Notes under the pieces: model-generated
Database searches by the model: none
What the model was told of the DNA's origin: nothing
The model's input: only the letters and a program-made list of their open reading frames with translations
Position numbers and translations under genes: made by a program
Part shown: one piece after another, positions 8,352 through 17,400 of the stretch
How the letters are laid out: every line of letters begins with the position of its first letter
Numbering within the stretch: position 1 is the first letter of the stretch
NCBI GenBank assembly: GCA_025929425.1
Contig: JAICME010000002.1
Coordinates: forward strand, 1 to 58,621
Direction of reading: 5' to 3'
DNA: 58,621 nt
From: Thermoleophilia bacterium
GTDB lineage: Bacteria > Actinomycetota > Thermoleophilia > Gaiellales > Gaiellaceae

Positions 8352-9021
8352 GCTGCGAGCCGTCCCTCCTGGCCGTCGCGATCCGATCCTGGAACGCGGC
8401 GAAGCTGCAGACGACCGCGTAGCTGATCGACATGAACGCGGTCAGCAGTCCCAGAACGCCGATCAGGCGCGGCTCGTGAAACGGATTCTCGAGCTGGGTC
8501 GCGATGATGTGCGCCACGCTGCGCGGATGGAGCAGCGCATCCCAGCTGTTCAGGCGCACGAAACGGCCGAGATAGACACCGAAGCTCCCCAGTGCTAGGG
8601 CGAGGGTGGCGAGGAGCCAGGAGACGGACCGGCCGAAATGGGCTCTCCAGACGTCCTGCATGAGATAGAGCGAGAAGAAGCCGAGCATGAGCGACGTCCA
8701 GACGAACGACGAGAGCATCAGGGCGTCCCACCACAGCGGGCTCGGCGCCTCACCGAGGTGGATGTAGTCGGTCAGCATGTACGGGGCATTCGGGAAGAAC
8801 AGAAGCCAGATCACCCCCGCTCCCACGGCGAACGCGTAGCCCCGGCGGCGGGCCAGTGCGTGGCAGGCGAGCGCCGCGGCGAGAGGCACCCACGCGAGGA
8901 AGAGATTCCAGACGAGAAAACGGTAGAAGGAACTGCCCGTCTCGTGGATCTCCACGAGAAGAGCGGCCACCGACAGAGCAGATGCGGCGGCGAGCGCCGC
9001 GATCAGCCTCAGGGTCGCCAT
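8338..9021 (-). CDS. DUF1361 integral membrane protein
   Basis: 227 residues from ATG 9021. Seven hydrophobic segments surround the family hallmark 'FFPNAPYMLTDYIHL' near residue 75 and the later 'GVYLGRFVRLNSWD', both diagnostic of DUF1361 as I recall it. The function of the family is unknown. The track ORF begins 222 nt further upstream without support, and the chosen start places the first membrane segment directly at the N-terminus. It is divergent from the YjbQ gene with 88 bp between starts. Confidence 0.85.
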   Translation of the reverse strand: MATLRLIAALAAASALSVAALLVEIHETGSSFYRFLVWNLFLAWVPLAAALACHALARRRGYAFAVGAGVIWLLFFPNAPYMLTDYIHLGEAPSPLWWDALMLSSFVWTSLMLGFFSLYLMQDVWRAHFGRSVSWLLATLALALGSFGVYLGRFVRLNSWDALLHPRSVAHIIATQLENPFHEPRLIGVLGLLTAFMSISYAVVCSFAAFQDRIATARRDGSQPRRL

Positions 9022-9109
9022 CGCCACGATCGTAGGGAACGCCGTGTCCTGCAGGATCCACTGAGGCTGTTGTGATTCACGTGCCGCATCGGGTAGGGAT
9101 TCCCGCACA

Positions 9110-9574
9110 ATGGCGACGGCGATGAAGGTCTTCCAGCACGAAACGCGCCTGCGCACCGCGGGGGGCCTTGCCGTCGAGGACATCACCGAGGCCGTCCAGA
9201 ACGCGGTTCGCGAAAGCGGCGTCACCGACGGGATCGCCTGCATCTACTCCCCGCACACGACCTGTTGCGTGCGCGTGAACGAGATGGAGACAGGGTTCCT
9301 CGAGGACTTCTGCGACCTCCTCCGCCGGCTCGTGCCGAGCGACAGCTACTACGCGCACGACGACTTCGACCGGCGCACCGAGAACATCTGCCCCGAGGAC
9401 ATGGATCAGGGGAACGGCCACTCGCACTGCATGGCGATGCTGCTCGGCACCGCCGGCGAGTCGGTGCCCGTGCGCGACGGCGAGCTTCAGCTCGGGACCT
9501 GGCAGCGCGTGCTCTTCATCGAGCTCGACCGCGAGCGCGACCGGCGCTGGCTCGTCCAGGTCGTCGGGACGTAG
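9110..9574 (+). CDS. YjbQ/UPF0047 family protein
   Basis: 154 residues, standard for the family. Conserved blocks are present: 'GIACIYSPHTTCCVRVNE' (usually xxSPHTTxxxxINE), 'GHSHCMAMLLGTAGESVPVRDGELQLGTWQ' and the C-terminal 'IELDRERDRRWLVQVVG'. Members have been reported to show weak thiamine-phosphate synthase activity, and the true role is unsettled. The conserved His and Glu residues would bind a metal. Stand-alone gene, convergent with the following minus-strand operon. Confidence 0.92.
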   Translation: MATAMKVFQHETRLRTAGGLAVEDITEAVQNAVRESGVTDGIACIYSPHTTCCVRVNEMETGFLEDFCDLLRRLVPSDSYYAHDDFDRRTENICPEDMDQGNGHSHCMAMLLGTAGESVPVRDGELQLGTWQRVLFIELDRERDRRWLVQVVGT

Positions 9575-9578
9575 CTCC

Positions 9579-10766
9579 TCAGCCGGCGACGCCGGCGTCC
9601 AGGTGCGTCGCCGCCGCCTGGGCAAGGCTCTGCACGTCCGACGCCTGCAACGGCGACGTGCTCGTGAAGAGGGCGAAGTCGCTCGCCTGGCCCCGCGCGA
9701 GACCGACCATCCCGACATAGACCGACTGCGCATTCGCGGAGAACTGGAGGATCTCGCCCGTCGCGTTGTCGCCGATGCTGCTCACGTCGACCGGCGTCAT
9801 GGTGGGCGTGACGCCCAGAAGGGCTCCCAGCTCACTTCCCACGATCGCCTCGTCCAACGAGGTGATGACCATCGCCTCGTTCGCAGTGGCATACCACGCG
9901 ATCTCCTGGGTCAGGTCCTCGAACTGGCCCGCGGGCTTCATGTCCAGCACGTACGCGGAAAGAGCCGCCGAATCGACGAGGTAGGTCTGATCGAGGACGG
10001 TCGCGGTGCCGGTCAGGTCGGAGGTGGTGAGCGTGAGGGTCGACAAATCGGGCCCGCCGGCCGGAGGGCCCGCTTTCAGCGGCGGGAGCAGCTTGACGGG
10101 CTTGCCGCGCAAACGTCCCTTCCCCGCGAGCTGCAAGCGTCGGTCGAGCGTCCGCAACAGCTTCGAGGCCAGGTGCGACGCGGCGGAGAGGGAACCTCCG
10201 GACACACTCACATCGAGTACGTACCTGCCGTCGACGGCCTGCTCGTCCACGCCGACCATTGGCGCAAGGTTCGGGAAGGTGAAAGTCGTCCCGTACCCGA
10301 ACCGGCCCGTCCCGATCGCCGGCACCTTTACCACCTTAAGCGTCACTCCGACTCCGTACTGATGGAGCGACCTGACCTGCGCGGCGTCGTCCTTGCGCCA
10401 GAAGGCGAGCCCCTTCTTCGCGGCCGCCGAGGTCTTGTACTGCTCGACGCCGCTCGCGATCTGCGTGACGCCGGCGCCCCCTGTGAACGGATCGCCGAAC
10501 GTGAGGTCGTAGCCCGTGACGCGTCCGAGGTTCTTGAACGTGGCCGTCGTCCCCGAGGTCGAGTTGCTCGCCGCGGCCGCGTTCGAGACCACGCCCGAGT
10601 CGTGCGTGAGCGCCAGCGACTTGCCGGCCCCGCCGAGAGCGGACTTCGGCAGCGGCACGAGCGGAAGCTCGATGCGGTGCGGGCTACTCGCCAACGCGGC
10701 CGGCACGAGGATCGCGGCGGCGAGCGTCGCGCTGAGCAGAGCAGTCCGGAGCGTCCTAGTGACCAT
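9579..10766 (-). CDS. Secreted protein of unknown function
   Basis: 395 residues with a clear Sec signal peptide ('TALLSATLAAAILVPAALASS', cleavage probably near ALA-SS). The mature part is Gly/Ala/Ser/Thr-rich with few Cys and no transmembrane segment after the signal, so it is likely exported and free or wall-associated. I recognise no domain. It overlaps the preceding M15 peptidase gene by 11 bp in the same orientation, which points to a two-gene operon at the cell surface. Its role is not known. Confidence 0.7.
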   Translation of the reverse strand: MVTRTLRTALLSATLAAAILVPAALASSPHRIELPLVPLPKSALGGAGKSLALTHDSGVVSNAAAASNSTSGTTATFKNLGRVTGYDLTFGDPFTGGAGVTQIASGVEQYKTSAAAKKGLAFWRKDDAAQVRSLHQYGVGVTLKVVKVPAIGTGRFGYGTTFTFPNLAPMVGVDEQAVDGRYVLDVSVSGGSLSAASHLASKLLRTLDRRLQLAGKGRLRGKPVKLLPPLKAGPPAGGPDLSTLTLTTSDLTGTATVLDQTYLVDSAALSAYVLDMKPAGQFEDLTQEIAWYATANEAMVITSLDEAIVGSELGALLGVTPTMTPVDVSSIGDNATGEILQFSANAQSVYVGMVGLARGQASDFALFTSTSPLQASDVQSLAQAAATHLDAGVAG

Positions 10767-11412
10767 TGACAGAGAAGTGCATGTAGTCCTTCGTGGAGCC
10801 GAACCAGGAGCCTCCCCAGCCCCAGCCGACCGCGGCGAATGCGCTGCGGACGGCGGACGTCACCATCCCCGGTCGGTGCCACGAGCGCTTCATGTACGAG
10901 ACCGCGGTCTTGTCGCGGGTCATGCCGCACCCGACGTACGGGTTCTCACGCGGGTCGAGGTCGATCGCCTCGCCGAACGCGTGATTCGACCAGTGATGCG
11001 TCGTCGTGGAGCTGCTGCACGGAGAAGCCCCCGCGTTCCGGCACTCGAAGGAGGCCGTGACGTCACCGCTCTTCCACGGGTGCGGGCCGTACGCGGAGGA
11101 GAACGCCCCGTCCCGGATCGGGAACCGCATACGGTAGAGCTTGGCGAAGACCTTCTCGACCGCATACGCGACCTTCTGATTCACGACGATCTGGCCGAAG
11201 TGCGTCTTCCCGTCGAAGCCGTGGTAGCGGTAGCCGACTACGCGGAGCTGCGACATCCAGACGGGGCAGCCGCGATGCCATTCCCGCGCCGCGACGATCG
11301 CCCGCTGTTGGGCGTGCGTGAGCCGCGCGACGCCGGTCTGCGGGGTCGCGCGAGCGGTCGCCGCGCTGACGGCGAAGGCGGCGGTGAGGACGACGACTGC
11401 GGCAATCTTCAT
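10756..11412 (-). CDS. Secreted M15-family (VanY/D,D-carboxypeptidase-like) peptidase
   Basis: 218 residues starting with a signal peptide ('AAVVVLTAAFAVSAATARA'). The C-terminal half carries the M15 zinc-site pattern: 'SNHAFGEAIDLDP' (HxxxxxxD) at about residue 147 and 'DYMHFSV' close to the C-terminus, which supplies the third ligand. Four Cys residues could form disulfides outside the cell. Such enzymes trim D-Ala from peptidoglycan stem peptides or cleave crosslinks. It leads a two-gene operon with the secreted protein of unknown function. Family assignment is good; the exact cleavage specificity is not known. Confidence 0.82.
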   Translation of the reverse strand: MKIAAVVVLTAAFAVSAATARATPQTGVARLTHAQQRAIVAAREWHRGCPVWMSQLRVVGYRYHGFDGKTHFGQIVVNQKVAYAVEKVFAKLYRMRFPIRDGAFSSAYGPHPWKSGDVTASFECRNAGASPCSSSTTTHHWSNHAFGEAIDLDPRENPYVGCGMTRDKTAVSYMKRSWHRPGMVTSAVRSAFAAVGWGWGGSWFGSTKDYMHFSVNGH

Positions 11413-11449
11413 CCGCCGCCCATGGTGCCAGCGATCGGCCCGGGTCGCT

Positions 11450-12052
11450 CTAGCGCCGCCGCATCGCCGCGAAGGAGTAGCCGCCTTCGAGCATCGCGGG
11501 CGCGCGGGCTGCGAGCCTGTCCGGGCTCGGGATCTCCCAGCCCAGCGAGTCCGCCAGCCGCGTGATCATGTTGAACAAAGCGCAGACGGTCGTCGCGTCG
11601 CGCAGTGCCTCTTTCGAGACACCTGCGGCATACGCGACCTCGGCATCCGCCTCGGTCAGCTCGTCGGGACGCAGCGTCAACACCTCGATGAAGGCGAGCG
11701 CGGCGCGCAGCTCGGGCCGTAGGGGTGCCGTCCGCCAGTCCTCGACGACCGCGTCCCAGACCTCCTTTCCGAGTGCATACGACGCGACCGCGCCGTGGGA
11801 CCCGGCTCAGAACGGACACTGCCGGAGCAGCGACGTGAAGCCCGCGAACAGCTCGCGCTCCCCGGGGCTCCACTCGGAGGGCCCGCGCATCGCGTGGTCC
11901 AGGGCCTCCGAGAACGGTTCGCCGAAGAGCTCCGGCCGGTAGAGCAGCGTCTTGATCACGCCGAGCGGCTCGGCGCCGGTGCCTTCCCGGATGGCTGCGA
12001 GCATCGCGGCCTCCGGGGGCGCATGACCGTCGTCGACGACCGTAAGCCTCAT
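11450..12052 (-). CDS. AhpD-like peroxidase-related protein, probable selenoprotein (Sec82)
   Basis: The ORF track splits this gene at a TGA (11807-11809), but the same frame continues without shift to a TAG at 11450, giving 200 residues. The TGA falls in 'RQCPF-TGA-AGSHGAVAS', where the alkylhydroperoxidase AhpD/carboxymuconolactone decarboxylase family has CxxC. The residues fit the AhpD active-site spacing E-x11-C-x2-C-x3-H exactly: Glu67, Cys79, TGA82, His86. The downstream part reads as normal family sequence. Reading TGA as selenocysteine gives CxxU, as described for AhpD-like selenoproteins in marine metagenomes. A SECIS-like hairpin follows. The ATG overlaps the upstream stop (ATGA). 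No sel genes are in the window. A nonsense mutation is the alternative. Confidence 0.8.
11779..11796 (-). promoter_or_regulatory. Candidate bacterial SECIS element
   Basis: On the coding strand, 11 nt after the in-frame TGA, ACGGCGC and GCGUCGU form a 7-bp stem (one G-U pair) closed by a GGUC tetraloop. The loop guanines are 18-19 nt past the TGA, inside the range I recall for SelB-binding SECIS hairpins, and GGUC recalls the loop of the E. coli fdhF element. The structure is seen; SelB recognition is inferred. Confidence 0.65.
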
Positions 12053-12285
12053 CCGATCACCTCGTTGGCGCGGTCGAGTCTCCGCAGGCCCTCGCTGATC
12101 GCCACCGCGACCGTCTGCTCGAAGATCACGTCCTGGGCGAATCCGGCCTCCTCCAGTTCCTCGATGTCCCGGTCGACGACCGCGTACGCCCGGTCGCGTA
12201 CCTTCTCCAGGTACGAGGCCATCTTTGGCGAAGCGGGCGAGGTCGCCGCGACGACGTCTTTCAGCTCTGTCAGGGGATCGGCCAT
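12049..12285 (-). CDS. Small helical partner of the AhpD-like protein
   Basis: 78 residues, all predicted helical, with an acidic centre ('VVDRDIEELEEAGFAQDVIFEQTV'). The pattern 'AGF-x2-D-x-IFE-x2-V' followed by 'EGLRRLDRA' resembles the second helical half of carboxymuconolactone decarboxylase folds but has no Cys. Its stop overlaps the ATG of the AhpD-like gene, so the two are translationally coupled and may form one complex or a split CMD fold. Role otherwise unknown. Confidence 0.65.
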   Translation of the reverse strand: MADPLTELKDVVAATSPASPKMASYLEKVRDRAYAVVDRDIEELEEAGFAQDVIFEQTVAVAISEGLRRLDRANEVIG

Positions 12286-12295
12286 GCGCCCGATG

Positions 12296-13399
12296 CTAGA
12301 CGCGGTAGGAGACCGTCTCGCGCCGACCCGTCACGCCGGAGCGGACGATCGCGTCGGAGACCTCCGCTGCGCGGTAGCCGTCCTCGAAGTCGGCGCCGTA
12401 CGGCGCCACATCGTGCTCCCCGGCGACCGCCTCCAGGAAGTGGTGGAGCTCGTGGACGAACGTGTCGCCCCAACCGATGATGTGGCCCGGCGGCCACCAG
12501 TGCTCCCAGAACGGATGGTCTCCTTCGGACACGAGCACAGTTTTGAAGCCGCGCGCGCGGTCGCCGTCGCTGCGGAAGACGTGTAACTCGTTCAGCCGTT
12601 CCATGTCGAACGCGAGCGAGCCCTTCGTGCCGTTGATCTCCCACTGGAACGCGTTGCGGCGTCCGTGCGCGAAGCGCGTCGCCTCGAGCGTTCCGACCGA
12701 CCCGTTCGCGAACCCGACCGCCGCCTCGACCGCGTCGTCGACCTCCCGGTCGGGCAGGAAGGTATGTGCGAAGCCGGCGACAGTCTCGATCTCCCCGTTG
12801 AGGTAACGCGCGAGGTCGACCACGTGCGTCATCAGGTCGCCGAGGGCCCCGCTGCCGGCGGCGTTCGCGTCGAAGCGCCAGGTGTCGAGCGAGGGATCGT
12901 CGCCCCAGTCCTGCAGGTAGCGGCCGCGGAAGTGGCGCACCTCCCCGAGCTCGCCCGCGTCAATCATCTCTCGCGCGAGCCGCACCGCCGGGACGAACCG
13001 GTAGTTGAAGGCGCACATGTGCCGGACGCCGGTCGCCGCCACCGCCTGCCAGATCTCGTAGCTTTCGTCCGCGTCGCGGCCGAGCGGTTTCTCGCAGACG
13101 ACGTGCTTGCCCGCTCGCGCCGCGGCGATCGTCGGCTCCGCGTGCAGCGAGTTCGGGCCGCCGTTGTCGAACAGGCCGATGCGGTCGTCCGCGATCAGAT
13201 CTCGCCAGTCGGTGGTCGCGTACTCCCACCCGTAGCGGCGCGCGGCCTCGCCGACGGCCTCTTCGTTCCGGCCTGCGATGCCGATCAGCTCGGGCTCGAG
13301 CGGCGGCGGCCAGGTGATGTAGGAGATCTTCCGGAACGCGTTCGAGTGGGCCTTGCCCATGAAGGCGTAGCCGAGCATCCCCACACCGATCGTCGCCAC
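12296..13399 (-). CDS. Gfo/Idh/MocA family NAD(P)-dependent oxidoreductase
   Basis: 367 residues starting at GTG 13399. The N-terminal Rossmann fold begins 'IGVGMLGYAFMGKAHS', and the family motif is 'GKHVVCEKPLGRDADE' near residue 95. The C-terminal alpha/beta domain has the long open sheet expected for sugar or cyclitol dehydrogenases, with 'GDLMTHVVDLARYL' carrying the conserved His/Asp region. It probably oxidises or reduces a sugar or inositol-type substrate using NAD(P). It is divergent from a second family member, with only 18 bp between the two starts. The track ORF extension upstream of 13399 is antisense to that gene. Confidence 0.88.
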   Translation of the reverse strand: MATIGVGMLGYAFMGKAHSNAFRKISYITWPPPLEPELIGIAGRNEEAVGEAARRYGWEYATTDWRDLIADDRIGLFDNGGPNSLHAEPTIAAARAGKHVVCEKPLGRDADESYEIWQAVAATGVRHMCAFNYRFVPAVRLAREMIDAGELGEVRHFRGRYLQDWGDDPSLDTWRFDANAAGSGALGDLMTHVVDLARYLNGEIETVAGFAHTFLPDREVDDAVEAAVGFANGSVGTLEATRFAHGRRNAFQWEINGTKGSLAFDMERLNELHVFRSDGDRARGFKTVLVSEGDHPFWEHWWPPGHIIGWGDTFVHELHHFLEAVAGEHDVAPYGADFEDGYRAAEVSDAIVRSGVTGRRETVSYRV

Positions 13400-13417
13400 G
13401 TGCGAGATAGTAGGGGC

Positions 13418-14392
13418 GTGGCTCTTCCGGTGAAATGGGGCATCGTCTCCACCGCCGACATCAACCGGAAGGTGATCCCCGGCGCGCACGCGTCGGACAA
13501 GGTCGAGCTCGTCGCGGTCGCCAGTCGCGACCAGGCGCGGGCCGAGGCCTACGCGCGTGAGTGGGAGATCCCACGCGCGTACGGCTCCTACGAGGACCTG
13601 CTCGCCGACCCGGAGATCGAGGCGGTCTACATCTCGCTGCCGAACACGCTGCATGCCGAGTGGTCGATCAAGGCGCTCGATGCGGGCAAGCACGTCCTCT
13701 GCGAGAAGCCGTTCACGCGCCATCCAGAGGAGGTCGAGGCGGCCTTCGACGCGGCCGAGCGAAACGACCGGCTGCTGAGCGAGGCTTTCATGTACCGCCA
13801 CAACCCGCAGACGGCGAAGCTCGTCGAGCTCCTGGGGCTCGGCACGATCGGCGAGCTCCGTTTGATCCGCTCCGCCTTCTCGTACGGACTGTACGACGAG
13901 GAGAACATCCGTCTTCGCACCGACGTCGAGGGCGGCGCTCTGATGGACGTCGGCTGTTACAACGTCTCCGGCTCGCGGTTGCTCGGAGGAGAGGCGGAAC
14001 GGGTCTGGGGCGATGCGTGGTACGGGCCGTCCGGAACGGACTGGGTCTTCACGGGGACGCTGCGCTTCCCCGGCGACGTGCTCGCCACCTTCGACTGTGG
14101 GACGGCCCTCACCGAGCGCGACGAGCTAGAGGCGATCGGCAGCGAGGGCTCTCTCTTCCTCGACGACCCGTGGCATTGCGACGTCCCCGTCATCGAGCAC
14201 CGCCGCGGCGACGGCGTGGAGCGGATCGAGCTCGCGCCCGTCGACTCCTACCGACTCGAGCTCGAGAACCTGAGCGACGGGATCCGTGGCGAGGCCGAGC
14301 TGCTGCTCGGACGAGACGACGCCACCGCGCAGGCGAGAACGCTCGAAGCGCTGCATCGCTCGGCGACAACCAGCGCCGCGGTCGATCTCTGA
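13418..14392 (+). CDS. Gfo/Idh/MocA family oxidoreductase (second copy)
   Basis: 324 residues from GTG 13418 (GTG 13430 also fits). 'WGIVSTADINRKVIPG' opens the nucleotide-binding fold and 'GKHVLCEKPFTRHPEE' provides the EKP motif near residue 90; the catalytic region includes 'GGALMDVGCYNVSGSRLL'. The GALMDVGCY segment is typical of the trans-1,2-dihydrobenzene-1,2-diol/xylose dehydrogenase-like branch. It is clearly diverged from the neighbouring minus-strand copy rather than a recent duplicate. Substrate unknown; a sugar role would fit the xylose-type locus 4 kb downstream. Confidence 0.88.
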   Translation: MALPVKWGIVSTADINRKVIPGAHASDKVELVAVASRDQARAEAYAREWEIPRAYGSYEDLLADPEIEAVYISLPNTLHAEWSIKALDAGKHVLCEKPFTRHPEEVEAAFDAAERNDRLLSEAFMYRHNPQTAKLVELLGLGTIGELRLIRSAFSYGLYDEENIRLRTDVEGGALMDVGCYNVSGSRLLGGEAERVWGDAWYGPSGTDWVFTGTLRFPGDVLATFDCGTALTERDELEAIGSEGSLFLDDPWHCDVPVIEHRRGDGVERIELAPVDSYRLELENLSDGIRGEAELLLGRDDATAQARTLEALHRSATTSAAVDL

Positions 14393-14438
14393 ACCACATT
14401 TTCAATCCGTCTCGAGGGCAATACCATGGGGCGGGCGA

Positions 14439-17400
14439 ATGAGCGCGCATGCCGCACCGGCGCCTTCAGGCCTCACCTTCACGATCCGCGGCACGCCGTA
14501 CCCGGTGCTGCTTCCGAGCCTTCGCGACCCGCGGCTCCATCTGGCCGCGACCATCATCTCTCTTCAGGCGATCGGGCAGGTCGGCTTCAACTTCGAGGTC
14601 TCGATCGCTCAGATCCTGCTGGCACTCGGCACCTGCGCCCTCCTCGAGGTCGCCATCGCGATGCGCGCCCAGCGCGTCATCCTTTGGCCGGCCAGCGCGA
14701 TGCTGACGGGGAACGGCGTCGCGTTCGTGCTGCGCGTCCCCGGAACTGCGCATGGCGACTGGTGGAGCCTCAAGGGCTGGTGGATCTTCGTCGGAACGGC
14801 CGCAGCCGCGTTGCTCTCGAAGTACGTCATCCGCCGGCGCGGTGAGCACGTCTTCAACCCGTCGAACATCGGGCTCGTCATCTGCTTTCTCGCGCTCGGC
14901 CGGAACCGCGCGGCGCCGCTCGACTTCTGGTGGGGTCCGACGTCGGTCTGGCTCGCGCTCGCGCTCGCGGTCATCGTTACGGGCGGCTTCGCCATCCTCG
15001 GGCGGCTGAAGCTCCTGCGAGTGGCGGTCGGCTTCTGGGTCTCGTTCGCCGCCGCGATCGGAGTGCTCGCGCTCGCCGGACACACGATGACCGCGCGCTG
15101 GCACCTCGGCCCGATCTCCGGCTTCCACCTGTGGTGGGTGCTTGTGAGCTCGCCCGAGGTTCTCGTGTTCCTCTTCTTCATGATCACCGACCCGAAGACC
15201 GCACCGCGCTCCTCGACCGGCCGGCTCGCCTATGCGATCTCGCTCGGGCTGCTAGCCGGTGTGCTGATCGCGCCTACGACGTCCGAGTTCGCCGCCAAGG
15301 TAGCCCTCCTCGGAGCGCTGGCTCTCGTCTGCCTCGCGCTGCCGCTGCTGCGGCTGATCCCGGTTCCGCTCGAGCGGCGGCTCGTTGTCGGCCTCGCCTC
15401 GGCTGCCGTCGCAGTGGCCGCGGCGGCGATCGTGATCGGCAACGCGCCGGCCGTCGCGACTGCCTCACCCACGCTGCACTCAGGGCGTCTCCCGCCGATC
15501 ACGATCCTCCCGGGGCAGGGCGTCCAGACGAAGCTGGATCTCGGCACGGCGCAACTCATCGTCCAAGACCTGATCGCAGCGAGCCCTTCCGCGGGCTCCG
15601 GAGCGCTCCGGATCTGGCTCGTCCAGGGCGCGGAGCAGGGCCCGCCGACCGCAACAGTGCAGCGGGCGGGGCTCTCGTATCACCTTCACCAGATCCCGGA
15701 CGGGCACTGGGCGCTCCCCTCGGCGACACCCACGATCGCCCTCCGGCCGACGCCGTTGAGCACGGCGCTACGCGGCACGCACCTGACCGACGTGGCACCG
15801 GCCGTCGGTCTGGACTTCCGGCAGGACTCGTTCCGCTACGGGGTCTCGAACGAGTACACGGCAATGATGGGCGGCGGAGTCTGCTGGCTGGACTACAACG
15901 GCGACGGCTGGGAGGACCTGTTCGCCGTCAACTCGTACGCGAGTGCCGACGCGGCACGGTGGAAAGGGCACGGCGGCCTCCCGCGCTCACAGCTGTTCGA
16001 GAACGTGCACGGGCACTTTCGCGACGTCACCGCGAGAGCCCATGCCGGTCTGCAGGCACAGGGCGACGGCTGCGCCGCGGCCGATCTCGATGGCGACGGC
16101 CGGCCGGAGCTGATCGTGACGACGACGACCGGGATCAAGCTGCTCTGGAACGACGGCAACGACACCTTCACCGAGGGCGCCCGGCGGGCCGGCCTGGTCG
16201 CAGCGGGCTGGTACACCGGAGTCGCGGTGGCGGACGTCAACGGCGACGGTCGCCCGGACGTCTTCGTCGCCGGCTATGCGCGCCCGTACGACTCGGTGCC
16301 GAACTCGCTCGCCGGTTTCCCTACGAACCTCGTCGGGGTTCGCGACCTCCTCTACCTGAACGAGGGGAACGGCCCGAACGGCCGCGCCCGCTTCCGTGAA
16401 GTGGGAGTGCAGGCCGGTCTCGAGGCATCCGGGTTCTCGCACGGTCTCGGCGCAACCTTCCTCGACGTGAACGGCGACGGTCGTCCCGACCTCTACGTCG
16501 CGAACGACGAGGATCCGAACCAGCTTTACGTCAACGTTCCCTGGCCGGGCGGGGCGAAGGCCGACCCGGCGGGTCTCGGGTTCCGCTTCGAGAACCGCGC
16601 CGCGATTTCGGGAGTGGCCGATCCCTATGCCGGCATGGGCGTCGCCGTCGACGGCGCCGCGGACTCGCAACGACTGTTCGTCACGAACTCCCGGAACGAG
16701 CCATCGGCGGCGTTCAGCAAGACGATCTCGTCCTCGTTCTCGAACGCGCGACCGGACTTCGACCCGGCGCTCGGAGCGACTTTCGCCGGCTGGGGCGACT
16801 CCTTCGTAGACCTCGCCAACTCGGGGCGATCCGACCTCGTGGTCGCGACGGGCGGCATCCCCGTGACGAGCCTGCAGACGGACGCAGGGCCGGTGAAGGT
16901 CGTCGCCCCGCTCTCCGACCGGCGCGGCACCGACTACGGCCTCGCGCGGGGCATCGCACCAGGTGGCCTGCGCGTCAACGGGCGCGGTCTCGCGGCTGCC
17001 GATGTCGACAACGACGGCCGCATGGAGATCGCGGTCAACTCGATCGGCGGGAAGCTCCTCCTCCTGAAGGCGGCCGGGCCGAGCGGCCACTGGCTCGACG
17101 TGGAGCTCTCGCGCTTCACTCCGGGGGCGACGGTGACGGTCGATGTGGGCAGGAAGCGGCTTTCGCAGGAGGTTCGCGCCGGGAGCAGCTACCTCTCGTC
17201 CGAGGACGAGCGCGTGCATTTCGGACTGGGCGTCGACGCGAGGGTCTCGCGCCTGACGGTGCGCTATCCGTGGGGCGCTTGGAGCGTCCTGCACGACGTC
17301 CACGCCGACCGGATCGTCGAAGTGGCGGTTCCGCCGTTTCGTGCTCGGCACGCCACGCCCCCCTCCCGTCTGTGCCGTCGGCCGACCGCCCATGGCACGG

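Noticed and set aside
11450-12052. Simple pseudogene explanation for the split AhpD-like gene
   Set aside because: No frameshift is present, the only stop falls exactly on a catalytic position, and both halves are well preserved; kept only as an alternative.
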